DNA of 64,000 bases from Selaginella moellendorffii (lineage: Eukaryota; Streptophyta; Lycopodiopsida; Selaginellales; Selaginellaceae): assembly GCF_000143415.4 (NCBI RefSeq), contig NW_003314261.1, forward strand, positions 6,609,132-6,673,131, read 5' to 3'. Below the pieces are notes generated by a model. That model saw only the letters and a list, made by a program, of their open reading frames with translations. It was not told where the DNA came from and searched no databases. Made by a program: the position numbers and the translations under genes. This document shows, piece by piece, positions 11,091 through 21,402 of the stretch; the first letter of the stretch is position 1, and each line of letters starts with the position of its first letter.

Positions 11091-12299
11091 TGTATACCAG
11101 ACATAGCAGTTCCAGCCCTGTTCAATGTCATCCATGTCGTAAATCACTGGTCGAACTCAGGACCATGATCTCGCACTCTTAGATTGGTAAGCAGTATTGT
11201 GTTCCATCCTAAAAAACATTGAATTGAAGCTCAAGCACCTGTAGAGAGTCGAAATCCCGGCGGTGTGAATCTGACAGTGAAAATGACAGTAAAAATGTTT
11301 GTTCTTGAGGACCACAAACTTGTTCCAAGAGAGCACGTTAACATCAAACTTTCATCACTGACCGTTCCATCGGAAGAGCAGGCTGTAAGCTCAAAGATAC
11401 TATCATTAAAAGTCAAATGCAAATCTTCGACGCTGGACGAATGTTTCACAAGAACACAAGCTCTTAAGTGGTTGCCAGACATGGATTTGTTATCACCTAT
11501 AAACAATAACACTTAAATGCAAATGGATCAATCGGTTCAAGGTACCAGCGTGGTGCACCGGACTCCAGTCGAGAGCAAATCCTTCCACCCCGTGAGAAAA
11601 GATAGGCATAGCTTCTTTCGGTGTAAAGTTCTTGTCAGAGGCTCTGCACGTCTCAAACCCGGTGAAAAATAGGCATTAACGTCAAACCATGGCGAGAGGC
11701 TTCAGACCTCAACAAAGGGTTCTTGTGGTGCTTTCATTTTTCTCGGAGAAAAATTCTTCCCAGAGGCAAAAAAGGATGTGCTTTGATTACGACTTTCCTT
11801 CTATATTGTTTAAGTTCTTTAAAAAATCATGACTTTCTGGTCAACAACACCCGTGCTTTCCAAAAATTAAAATCGTCTTCACGAGGGTGGCGCTCGCGTC
11901 ATCGAAGGTCGCCGCTGACTATTGGATAGTCAACTTTGCGACCATGAAAGCCACCGGGTACAGGAGCGGCTGCCTCATGGACAGGGCGGTCGAGACTCTT
12001 TCGGTGCCGATTGACTGCCCCTGGAATCCGGAGGTGGTCAAAGCTAGAATGGCCTCCAGATGCTGGTAAGAGTTGCTTTAATCCCCAGTCACGGATTTTT
12101 TCGTTGCCATGGTTGCTGAAGAGCCAACACTGGCGATTAATCTCATTCCCTTCGACCTCGCGTCTGGATTTCGACTTATTTCAAAGAAGAGTGAAGCAAA
12201 AAATGGATGTTTTGAGCTAGCATGTTTGTCAATTCTTCAATTTTCTGTGTGTTGCATGCAGCAACTTTAGTATTATTTGTTAATGCATTGAAACATGTT

Positions 12300-12815
12300 T
12301 AAAATTACAACCAAAAAGTAAACCAAAAACCAAAAAGCTCAAACGAAACTTTAAAATAAGTTTCTTTCACATCTCTGTGACCAGGAACACCATGTCTCGC
12401 CAGGTCATGCTTTCCAAAATTTTGTACTTCATCTGCTAAGTACTTTTCAGCCAGCATGTTATAGCTTTTCGTGAATTGTAGTTTGTGAATTTGTATCGGA
12501 CAGCTCTCACTGATGGCGGTGAGGACTTGCACTGCGTTGCAGAACTCCTCCAAGGACATCTTTGCCTGCTCACAGAACAAATGTGAAGAATTAAACAACA
12601 AACCAACAGACCTGAAGCTCATTGTCAAGCATCCTCACTAAACAGAAAACCAATCTAAATCCTTCATATGGTTATGGATTTGAATGGAACAATTAATAAA
12701 TCTCTTTAGCATTTTCTAGCCTTGCAGCTTTGGACCTCTTTAGGGATCACCTTTGCCCATGAAAGGTGATCCATCAATGCTCCATTGGAGTCAATCCAGC
12801 CCTTTGATGTAGTTA
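12300..12815 (-). pseudogene. Broken gene copy 2, duplicate of the 10.7-11.1 kb sequence
   Basis: The minus strand encodes AKMSLEEFCNAVQVLTAISE and about 55 further residues. It matches copy 1 both here and at the upstream exon, where GLTPMEH aligns with GVDPTMDQF but is followed at once by a stop. The flanking intron sequence (ACAAATGTGAAG and CCTGAAGCTCAT motifs) also matches between copies, so the duplication was of DNA and not of mRNA. This copy keeps a longer open exon than copy 1. Confidence 0.5.
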
Positions 12816-13512
12816 TTATGGATGTTGTTTGTTTATCGCATCTATGTTGGATTTTGTGAATTCTCTGTCAAAATCATGATCATGTTCTGGCACTTAGAGA
12901 TGCATAAATCATTGTGTTCAAAGTATCAAGGTGCATCAGTAATTCATTTTGAGATTTCAGACTCCAGAATGAAGGAATCCTTGTTCGTCCGGATCATCAA
13001 TTTCAACCCTCGTCAGAGCTAATGCGTGAAGTGAATGTAAGGGTCTTGTAGCGACGAAGTTGCATGGATGGCAAGATCCTGAAAGGGATCTTGATGACTC
13101 GAAATGTTGGGCTCACCTAGTGGTAGTGTGAAAAAATCTGCTTTTCATGAGTCTCACGACTGAGTAATTGAGCAATATCCAGGCAATACCAAGATCATGG
13201 GCGAAGACTTTCATCAATGCAAGTGCTTCACCTTTAGTTATAGGCTAATCCCTAATTCGGAGCCTCCGCAATCCAACGGCTGAGCCGATTGGAATCAACC
13301 CTTACCAATCTTTTAACAACAAAGATAAAAAGGCTTAACGACCTCCTCTTAAGATTAAATATCTTTTAACGTTATGCCCCTTGGACCATTTTGAATCCAA
13401 AATACACTATCGGCATCTTAAAACGTGCTTGGATGGATTTTGAGATTCGAATATACTTCACTTCTAGAGGAATGCTTGCACAATACGTGCTTCAATCTCA
13501 ATCTCACACACC

Positions 13513-14913
13513 ATGACACTGCTCCTCCAATGGATGTGCTACTCGCTCTCGCTGCTCATCGATGCCAATGCCCAGATTCTTTCAGCATTTGGAGGACAAG
13601 CCCCACATCGTGCCCCACATTTGCTAGCGCTTCCAGTCCGGGGTCTCATCGCGTTTGGCGATTCCCTGTCCGACACAGGTAACGCGCAAGCCTTGTTTCC
13701 CGACGGTGTGCCCGGGGGATTCCCTTCCGGACTGCCATACGGGATCACCTGGCCGGGATCCAGTAGCACGGGAAGATCCAGCGATGGAAAGCTCATGGTG
13801 GACTACTTTGGTACGGGGTCAAATAGTTGTTTTCATGGGCGATCATAATCGAGCAATCCGTGGTTTTCCAGTGAAAGCTCTCGGTCTTGGAGAGGGCGCG
13901 GTGGCTTATTTGGAGGATTTGCGCCCGGATCATAGGAAAAGTGTGAATTTCGCGCAGGCTGGAGCTACTGCCGCCGCTGCAAGCTTCCAAAATCCCTTCC
14001 ACCTCATGCTCCAAGTGAAGCAGTTCTTGCAGTTTCGAACAAGGGTGATCAGCCGGGCTCGAGAAATCGATCAAGGGACAGGTAATTTTGGTCGTGGCTT
14101 GAGAGAACTTTGACGATGGCATTTTTATCCTCAGTAAAAGGATGCAACAACTTGTTGCCAGCCCCGTCTTTCTTCAAGAAATCTCTGTACTTCATTCTCG
14201 TCGGCGGGAACGATATCAATCACAACTTAAAGCCGGAGTTCGGGAACAAATCGCTCGAGGAGATTCGCGATTCGATCATCCCTCGGGCGGTGGCCGCTGT
14301 TGAATCCGCAATAAAAGTGAGTAACCCGAGTCTCGATGGCAAATCTTAGAACTTTCCCAGCAGACCTTGCACCGGCATGGAGCCAGGAATTTCTTGGTTT
14401 TCGGCCGCCCTCCACAGGGTTGCACGCCGCTCTTCAAGACGCTGTACGGAGGCAAGAACCCGGGGGGCTATGACGCCGGCGGGTGTCTAATTCCGTACAA
14501 CAACCTCACGCTCACGCTGCAGCTCGGGCTAAGGGCCGCCACCGATCGGCTGAGGAAACAACACCGCGACTCGAGATTCTTCTTTGCGGATCTCTACAAC
14601 TCGTTCCTCCACATCAAGAAGAACGCAGAGCGTTACGGTGTGGCTATTCTCTTGAAGTTTCCTAGCTGATGATCAAGATTTTCATACAGGTTTCACAGAC
14701 ACAGACAACGCTTGCTGTGGATCCGGGAGTCCGTACAACTTCTCACCCCGGAGAAAATGTGGATCGCCCGGAGTTCCAGTCTGTGTTGATCCCTCCAAAT
14801 TCGTCTCTTGGGATGGAAACCATTTCACGCAAAAGTACTACAAACTGGTGGTCAACTTGATCTTGTCTGGCAAATTTGTTGACCCCCCCTTTAATTTACG
14901 CCCTAAAAGTTAA
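13513..14913 (+). CDS. GDSL-type esterase/lipase, 5 exons
   Basis: Exons 13513-13810, 13872-14081, 14135-14316, 14364-14637 and 14690-14913 join in phase into about 395 residues. Block I is LIAFGDSLSDTGNAQ, with the nucleophile Ser at about residue 51. The oxyanion and block II-III residues are in VNFAQAGATA and LVGGNDIN. GARNFLVFGRPPQGCTP is the usual plant block. The terminal FVSWDGNHFTQKYY carries the Asp and His of the triad. A signal-peptide-like N-terminus (residues 1-20) fits a secreted enzyme. An NAGNAG acceptor at 14361/14364 may add one Gln. All catalytic residues are present; substrate unknown, as for most of this large plant family. The last exon runs a little longer than usual, through a poly-C tract. 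Confidence 0.9.
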
Positions 14914-15264
14914 CCTGTTAGCCCTAAAAGGAAAGCCCTAAAACGTTGACACCGCGGCGGACACGCAAGCCCTAGAGTCACTTCCTTCAATGCGCTCTAC
15001 CAAACCGTGGAATAGAGATCTGGCATTACTCTGTTCCATCCTTGATTGGATCCGTCCATCCATCTTTTCCTTCAATGGCATGGCGTCGCAGTCCTGGCGA
15101 AGAACGCGTCCCTCTCTCTCTTCTCCTCCTCTGATCCCGAATCGGCAGTGGTTAATAAGGTAGTTGCTGCGATTCCATCCTTCCCAGGCAGGCAGGCGAT
15201 CGATCGATTCCGTCGATCCACGCGACGGCGGCCACGCAGCAGTGGATCCATCCGTATAGGGATT
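14914..15264. other. Intergenic / 5' UTR
   Basis: A GC-moderate stretch between the GDSL lipase and the next gene. The downstream frame is open from about 15046, but the first well-placed ATG is at 15265, so most of this is read as promoter and 5' UTR. Confidence 0.3.
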
Positions 15265-15702
15265 ATGGGGCGGTCTTTGCCGGCGGCATTGGGATTGTCC
15301 AGGGACAAGAAGAAATCCGGCCATGGCATCCGCAGCTACCAGAGATTCGTGAGCTCCATCGATGCCGCGGAGTGTAGCAGCAATGTGGAGCTCCCGCCGG
15401 TGATTCGCCTCCGCCCGGCCGATCGGCCATCGGCGAAATCCAAGTCGGCTTGCAGGAAATCTCCGTGCCCGGTGTCCAAGATCCACCAGGCCATGGCCAG
15501 GGCGCCCGGCGTGGTCGCGAGGAAGATCAAAGGCGCGTGCAGCAAGGTTCTCGGCAATGGCGGCAGCTATCTCACGGATCTCTTCGCGAGCAACCAGCTG
15601 CTCATGCATTTCACGGCGGCGCCAGTGAGCATGCATCGCAAGCGCCAGATGTATCCCACTGTGGGATTCCGGCCTAGATCCAGCGACAGCGTGACCCCGT
15701 GA
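15265..15702 (+). CDS. Basic single-exon protein of unknown function (145 aa)
   Basis: A single open frame starts MGRSLPAALGLSRDKKKSGHG and ends RPRSSDSVTP. It is strongly basic, with Lys/Arg clusters (SAKSKSACRKSPCP, VARKIKGACSKVLG, MHRKRQMYPTVGF), four Cys and no transmembrane segment. The codon choice is GC-rich, like the neighbouring real genes. The reverse strand also has open frames here; this strand is preferred because its frame is longer and has a good ATG context (GGGATTATGGGG). I do not recognise a domain. A nuclear or organellar location is possible from the composition alone. Confidence 0.5.
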   Translation: MGRSLPAALGLSRDKKKSGHGIRSYQRFVSSIDAAECSSNVELPPVIRLRPADRPSAKSKSACRKSPCPVSKIHQAMARAPGVVARKIKGACSKVLGNGGSYLTDLFASNQLLMHFTAAPVSMHRKRQMYPTVGFRPRSSDSVTP

Positions 15703-16076
15703 CCGCGGAGGAGCACGAGCTCTCTCGAAATATTTCCATTCTTGCTGCCATCCACCGATCGGTGCGATTGCTCACTGTAATCTTTCCTGGATTGGATCGA
15801 TGGTCGCTTCGATCCATTCCCCGCAAAATTTCTCATAGACAAGAAGCTCATTGCCTCTCCAGTGCTAGGGTTTCTTTGTCCTTTCTCTTCTTCCCGGAAT
15901 GCGCTGCGCCAAGAACGCGGTGTGAGAATCGCTTGGCTCGATCTGTGAGCAGTCAATCGCTTGGCGCGATCCAGGTATGGCGATTGTCGCTCTTGCGCGT
16001 CGAGACCGATCGAGATCGATCATCATCCTCGTTTCTGGCTTGTTCTTCCAGACACAAGAATCCACAGCTACAGCGA
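15703..16076. other. Intergenic / 5' UTR of GPX
   Basis: No gene is seen. A pyrimidine-rich acceptor (TTCTTCCAG near 16052) just before the GPX start suggests a 5' UTR intron, but no donor was fixed. Confidence 0.3.
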
Positions 16077-16978
16077 ATGATACTTAGAGCATATTCCTCG
16101 TATATATCATTGGTTCTTGTGCTCTTGGTATCTTTGTATTGGAGGAACGCTTCGCTTTTTTACGACTCTGCAAGAATCTTCTCGCCGAATTATCGGAACA
16201 TGAGCTCTTCGGATAAGCCCTCTAGCATCTACGACATTACTGTCAATGTTCGCTCGTTTATACACCTCCTCCAATTGTCTAGATGTTCTTCGCATTGTTT
16301 TACAGGATGCTACAGGAAACGATGTTTCTCTCGGCAGCTACAAGGACAAAGTTCTCCTGATTGTGAACGTTGCATCGCAATGGTATGTTTGTTGTCAATC
16401 GAGGTGTGCTCTAACCGGTTTTTCTTCTTCGGCAGTGGCTTCACTACAACCAATTACAAAGAACTCAACGAGCTCTACGAGAAGTACAAGGACAAGGGTA
16501 TGAATTTCTTTTTTCTGGCTGTGAAACTTATGAGCTCTCCCTGACTCCAGGCTTTGAGATCCTGGCCTTTCCGTGTAACCAGTTTGCCGGGCAAGAGCCT
16601 GGCTCTAACGAAGAAATCCAGCAAACCGTGTGTACTCGATTCAAGGCCGAGTTCCCGGTTTTTGGGAAAGTAAGTGGTGATTATCTTTTCAGTTCTCTCC
16701 TAAATTTTTCCATCGTGGTGTTGTGTCAGGTGAACGTGAATGGAGCAGACACAGCTCCTGTTTTTAAGTACCTCAAGTCTGCCAAGGGTGGGGGCATCTT
16801 CGGCGACTTTATCAAGTGGAACTTCAGCAAGTTTCTGGTGAGCAAGACTGGTGAAGTTGTTGAGCGCTATGCTCCAACTACAAACCCATCCAAAATCGAG
16901 GTCAATTTCTTGCCGCGCTACTCTCTTTCGGTGCACTAACTTCTTTTCTTGCAGAAGGATATCCTGAAGCTTCTGTGA
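16077..16978 (+). CDS. GPX: Membrane-anchored thiol glutathione peroxidase, 6 exons
   Basis: Exons 16077-16247, 16306-16382, 16436-16497, 16551-16669, 16730-16900 and 16955-16978 join in phase into about 207 residues. Residues 8-25 ([15 protein letters not shown]) form a signal anchor, like the N-terminus of Arabidopsis GPX3. The enzyme follows: [18 protein letters not shown] with the peroxidatic Cys at residue 83, [18 protein letters not shown] with Cys112, TVC with Cys131, and [11 protein letters not shown]. The spacing 83/112/131 matches the three conserved Cys of plant GPXs, which use thioredoxin. The codon of the catalytic Cys is split by intron 2 (TG/T). A second in-frame ATG at 16200 would give an anchor-free form, so alternative start use is possible. 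Confidence 0.93.
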
Positions 16979-17088
16979 GCTTCGTGTGTGAAAGCAAAGG
17001 TACACCAGTAAAGTTACAATAAAGAAAGGCTATCATCGTCTGTGAGTGAGAAGGTGTTTCTGCACTTCGCCTTCTCTTGTTTTTCTCG

Positions 17089-18681
17089 CTAAGTGAAGCA
17101 GATGCTAGAAACAAGCGTGAAAGCCCCGCCGTCCGCAACACCGGAAGCAACCACATCTCGGGCAACGAAAGCTCCCCGCTGGAAATCCGCCTGGTCTTTA
17201 CAAGAGCTCAGAAACGCCGTCCACGCCACGGGATCCTCGCGAGCAGCAGGCAAGTCTTTGATCACCTCTTGCGCATCACTCGTCTGACCCGACCTTCCCA
17301 GCATGTCCACAAGGCAAGACCAGTGCTCTGGAGAAACCTCGAGCGCAAAGTCGTGGACCATCGAAGCAAAGCAGGCTAGACCGATACGCAAGCTCCCAAT
17401 GCGGCTGCAAGCAGTGAGGATTCCCACAAAGGTGACGGCGTTTGGAAGCTGGCCGTGGAGATTCATGGCGTGGAAGAGCTCGAGCGAGGCAGCGGCGCTA
17501 TGACCAGCCTGAGCATACGCCACAACGAGAGTCGTCCAGGACACCACATCGGTCTCGGGCATCGAGCGAAAGATCTCCGCCGCGACGTCCACTCGGTTGC
17601 TCCCGGCGAAGGCCTCGCAGATCGAGTTCCACGACACCAGGTCGCGCAGCGGCATCGCATCAAACACCGCCTTGGCTCGATCGACGCAGGAGTTGAGCGT
17701 CAGCGCGGCCAGCATCGCGTTGCTCGAGGTGGTGTCGTGCTCGCTCATCGAGCTCGCGAAGAACTCCTCGGCGGCTTCGATGAGACCGGCTCGAGCATAG
17801 GCGGAGACGATGGTCGTCCAGGAAACAATGTTCTTCTCCGGCATTCGATCGAAGGCGAGCTTCGCGGCCTCGAGATCGCCACTCTCGGCGTAGCCATGGA
17901 CGAGGGCAGTGGCCGCCACCACTCCAAACTCGGGCATTCGATCGAAGAGCTCTTGGGCTTCCTCCATCTTCCCGGCCTGGGCATGCGCAGCGATCATGGT
18001 GGCGTAGGAGAACGCGTCGGGCTCTTTGATCCGGTTGAAGAACTCTCTCGCTCTATCGAAATCGCCGCTCCTCGCGTGCGCGGCCGCGATCGACGTGCAC
18101 AACACCAGATCCAGCTCCGGCATTCGATCCAAGAGCTCCACGGCTTCTTCCAGATGCCCTCTCCGGGCATACGCTACCGCCATCGCTGTCCAGGAGACCA
18201 AGTTCCTCTCGGGCATGTCGGCGAAGATCTCTCGCGCTCTTGGCAGCTCGCAGGCCGTGATCATCACCGTGGAGGAGATCACGTCCCACTCGGGCATGGA
18301 TTCGAAGAGCTCCTGCGCTGCCGCGGGATCCCCAGCCTGGGCATACGCCGCCACCATCGTCGTCCACAGCACCAGGCCGCGCTGGGGCGATCCATCGAAG
18401 AACTTGCGAGCGAGAGGGAGGCGATCGTGGCCGATGCAAGCCCGGATCACGAGGCCCCAGGAGAAGAGATTGGGGCGATGGATCGAGTGGAAGAGGTGGA
18501 GCGCCTCGGCCAAGCCCCCGCATCGAGCGTAGGCCTCGAGGGTGGTGTTGGAGAGAAAGGTGTTGCGAGAAAAGAGGCTGTGCTCGAGGATCTTCGCGTG
18601 GACCTTGTGGCAATCCTCTAGCTTGTCGAGAGATTTTAGAAGCTTTGCGCAGGATTTTACTTCCACTGGCAGTGTGTCCAT
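17089..18681 (-). CDS. Pentatricopeptide repeat protein, intronless (530 aa)
   Basis: A single exon starts MDTLPVEVKSCAKLL. About twelve PPR units follow, of the kind LFSWGLVIRACIGHDRL, NLVSWTAMAVAYARRGHLEE and NIVSWTTIVSAYARAGLIEA. Alternating short and standard units suggest the PLS class. The last part has VTFVGILTACSRIGSL, HWSCLVDMLGRSGQ and DPVAWTAFLSSCKDQAD, an E-like region without a DYW domain. Such proteins bind RNA in plastids or mitochondria, often for C-to-U editing. Selaginella is known for a very large PPR set. No clear transit peptide is seen in the first 25 residues. It is tail-to-tail with GPX, 110 bp apart. Confidence 0.9.
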   Translation of the reverse strand: MDTLPVEVKSCAKLLKSLDKLEDCHKVHAKILEHSLFSRNTFLSNTTLEAYARCGGLAEALHLFHSIHRPNLFSWGLVIRACIGHDRLPLARKFFDGSPQRGLVLWTTMVAAYAQAGDPAAAQELFESMPEWDVISSTVMITACELPRAREIFADMPERNLVSWTAMAVAYARRGHLEEAVELLDRMPELDLVLCTSIAAAHARSGDFDRAREFFNRIKEPDAFSYATMIAAHAQAGKMEEAQELFDRMPEFGVVAATALVHGYAESGDLEAAKLAFDRMPEKNIVSWTTIVSAYARAGLIEAAEEFFASSMSEHDTTSSNAMLAALTLNSCVDRAKAVFDAMPLRDLVSWNSICEAFAGSNRVDVAAEIFRSMPETDVVSWTTLVVAYAQAGHSAAASLELFHAMNLHGQLPNAVTFVGILTACSRIGSLRIGLACFASMVHDFALEVSPEHWSCLVDMLGRSGQTSDAQEVIKDLPAAREDPVAWTAFLSSCKDQADFQRGAFVARDVVASGVADGGAFTLVSSICFT

Positions 18682-18790
18682 CTTAACATGATCGATAAGA
18701 AAAATCAATCCAAGCTATGAAGTAATAAATCAAACTAGAAAGTAAGATGGGAAGAAAAAAATTATGTATATTATTACCATCCTTTGTATT

Positions 18791-21402
18791 TCACATCAAT
18801 TTGCATTTATCCTTGGGTTTCGAGTCCGATGACTTGGGTGGCGGACTGGCACTGCTCGGTCCCTGCAAGAAAATCTTTTAGTTCTGCGAAGGAAGTGCCA
18901 TCTTCTTACCGTGACTAGCCTTCCAGGAGTGATCCCGCTGGATTGTCTGTGTCCCTTTCGCGGAGAATTGGATGGCTTTCGAGGGGACTGCTGCTGCTGC
19001 TGCTGTTGCTGCGGTTGCTGCGGTTGCTGGTTTTGCTGGTTTTGCTGCTGGTCGAATTCTTGTTGCTGCAGTGCCATGGCTAGCTCCAAATCCGAGCTGC
19101 ACCAAAGACGTGATGGTAAGAACCGACACACTATAAAACCCAGTCATACTTGTAGCTTGGATCAATGGAAGTTTGCGGTGCCGGGACTGGCTTTCCCATT
19201 TGAGAGATGTAATCCTACAGCAAAAGTAAAGATAAATACAGAGATCCTCCACTGAGATATTTGGTAACAACTCACAGCTGTGGCAGCGACTGCGTCACGC
19301 TCATTCCAGGAACTCGTGTTCCGATCGTCCGCCTTAAACAACGTGAAGTTGCCGGTGAAAAAGACAGAGTCACCGTCCACCTACAGCACGCAACCGTCAA
19401 GGAACGAACGTCACCCTTCAAATTAAATCACCTCGGTAAGTTTTTCCCACACGACATCGGGTTCGTTGAGGTAGCCTTGATCTGTCACAAGCAGAAAGAG
19501 ATCTCCCTCGTACTGCAACACGACGATAAGCACTTGTAGCAATTACCGATTAACACAACCAACCAGACCTTAAACATCGCACTGAAGTGATTATTGCGGA
19601 AAAAAACACACAGCTCTCTTTCTTTCAGCCCTTCCTGCAAACTAAAGAGACTGGAAAAACAAATCGGGAAAAGACAAATATTCAGCAAAGAATAAACAAA
19701 CGCTTGCAACGCACCCGTAGTATGTGAGTTGACTTGCGTGGCTGCTCAAAAAATTCTCAATAGCCAGCGCTGGAAAGTTTCAAAGCATCCAGTTACACAT
19801 ATTAGCCCCAAAAGTTTGCTTGAACTCAGAAACAAACAAATGGAAATCATACCTTCTGAAGTTCTCAAATCAGATCCACTGGATCCCGGCTCCGAATCAG
19901 CTATAACCGCTTCCCCTTCGTATAAAAGCTCCCGGTTCTCGAAGTCACCTTCAAATGACTGATATGTTGTTTCACCCTCGTAAAGCGGCTCATCGATTTC
20001 AATCCGTCCTTCATTCTCACGACCAGCATCCTCAGCGATGCTGTCAGCTGTCGCGGATTCCATCTTTTCTGCTTCTCCGCTGAGGTTCGAAGAATCAGCA
20101 GTCCTACAATCGTCTACTTCTACACACTCGAAATCTGACGAGCTACTGAGCTGCGAGCTCTCCGTTGTGTCGCGATCGATTTTGGTCTGCCACTCACTGT
20201 CCTCCGCCACCGTTACCAGTGACTCTGTACCACTGCCACCATCCTTTTCAGGCACCCATACTGTCATACTGGGCCACTCCTTGAGGCCTGCTTCCGTTTC
20301 CACCGGGTTCTTCTTTGGACTCGAAGCTCCATTTTCCGTATCTACAAGCTGCGTGCTTGGGACGTCCACTCTGGACAGGTTGAGAGCGTCGAGCAACTGA
20401 GCGGCTTCCTCCTCATCACCTTTCCTCTTTCGGGTTTCCTCCGCTTCATTTGAACCCTCTGTTTCTGTCTCCAATGACGTATCAAGCGTCTCCGGGGCTT
20501 CCTGCTTTTGGTCCGTGAAATCCAGAAACTGCAAGCCCTCAAAGGACGTTCTCGAGCAGAGACCTGGGGAAGGCACTCCTAAGCTAGCAGTGGTTGCAGC
20601 GGCAAAATCGACAGTCGGCTCCTCCTCCACAGCAGGCTTTCCAGCGTGCAATGCGACAAGCTTTTCAACGAGGACGTTGTAAGAGTTTGATCCCACTGCT
20701 CTGCTTGTGGTCTCATCCTACACCAGCAAAAGAGTAAGAGAATCGACCCTTAATGGCATAGTTACCTGAGGATCACAAAGCCAGCCATGGACAAGGCCAA
20801 TGTCTAGAAGATCAAATATCGCGCACTCTGGGGTGAACTCAAAATCATGAATACTGCGAAAATAGTGCGAAAGTATAAGCGCCCGAGCCAAAGAAACGGC
20901 ACAGTCCGGCTTACTTTCTAAACCGAACATTAACATCAATTCCAGTGGCAAGCCGAGGAAGCAACGAGATGGCATCCGAAATGTTCTGCTGCTGGTTCTG
21001 GACATAGTTCTCGTCCTTGTCCTGAACCAGAGGAAGAAAAAACAGAGGAGCAAATCCATGGAAAAATGGCATTAAAGCTTGAGTAACTTTACCTGGTTGT
21101 TGCTATTCGAATCGAGCAGTCTCTCGGCTACCAAAATCAGTAGACTTTGTAGTGAGATGTCAGGAGAATCCTTGTGAAGTGTCACGTTGTTTCTCAAGAG
21201 AAGAACGTTACCTGAGAAAACAAGGGAAAACAAAGTAAGAGAAAAGCTCCTAATGCAAACCAGTTAAAGTTTACTCACAGATAGCGATGAGAGGGCAAGG
21301 ACCGTTATCGTTTTGGAGGATGATAGGCACGGGGCGGCCCAAGAAATTCACAATCTTCGTCTTGTACACGGCATCAGTCCTATCCTGCTCATTACCGCCC
21401 AT
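18791..21402 (-). CDS. MINDY-family Lys48 deubiquitinase (DUF544), 12 exons
   Basis: Twelve exons join in phase into about 649 residues: 21402-21279, 21211-21093, 21021-20915, 20853-20766, 20717-19853, 19769-19715, 19650-19569, 19512-19432, 19380-19276, 19214-19150, 19096-18910 and 18862-18791. Exon 1 holds IILQNDNGPCPLIAI with the catalytic Cys36. Core blocks follow: NVLLLRNNVTL, SLLPRLATGIDVNVRF, FEFTPECAIFDLLDIGLVHG, QLTYYGLFSLQEGLKE and FFRNNHFSAMFK, with the catalytic His near 474. LVTDQGYLNEPDVVWEKL completes the fold. A large acidic insert (about 230 residues) sits in exon 5. The tail SDLELAMALQQQEFDQQQ is a ubiquitin-binding MIU-type helix running into polyGln. The C-terminus CKLM could be a CaaX prenylation box (inference). 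Confidence 0.93.

Larger units (their letters stand above)
10412..13512. other. 3.1 kb without an intact gene
   Basis: This region holds two broken copies of one gene (listed separately) and otherwise little. Weak open stretches at 11265-11516 (plus; NLTVKMTVKMFVLEDHK) and 11887-12069 (plus; VAADYWIVNFATMKATGY) look protein-like, but no start, splice sites or family can be given. The rest is AT-leaning non-coding sequence. Confidence 0.4.

Noticed and set aside
17455-18621. A 388-codon plus-strand frame opposite the PPR gene
   Set aside because: It is the antisense shadow of a GC-rich intronless PPR gene, which has clear repeat motifs.
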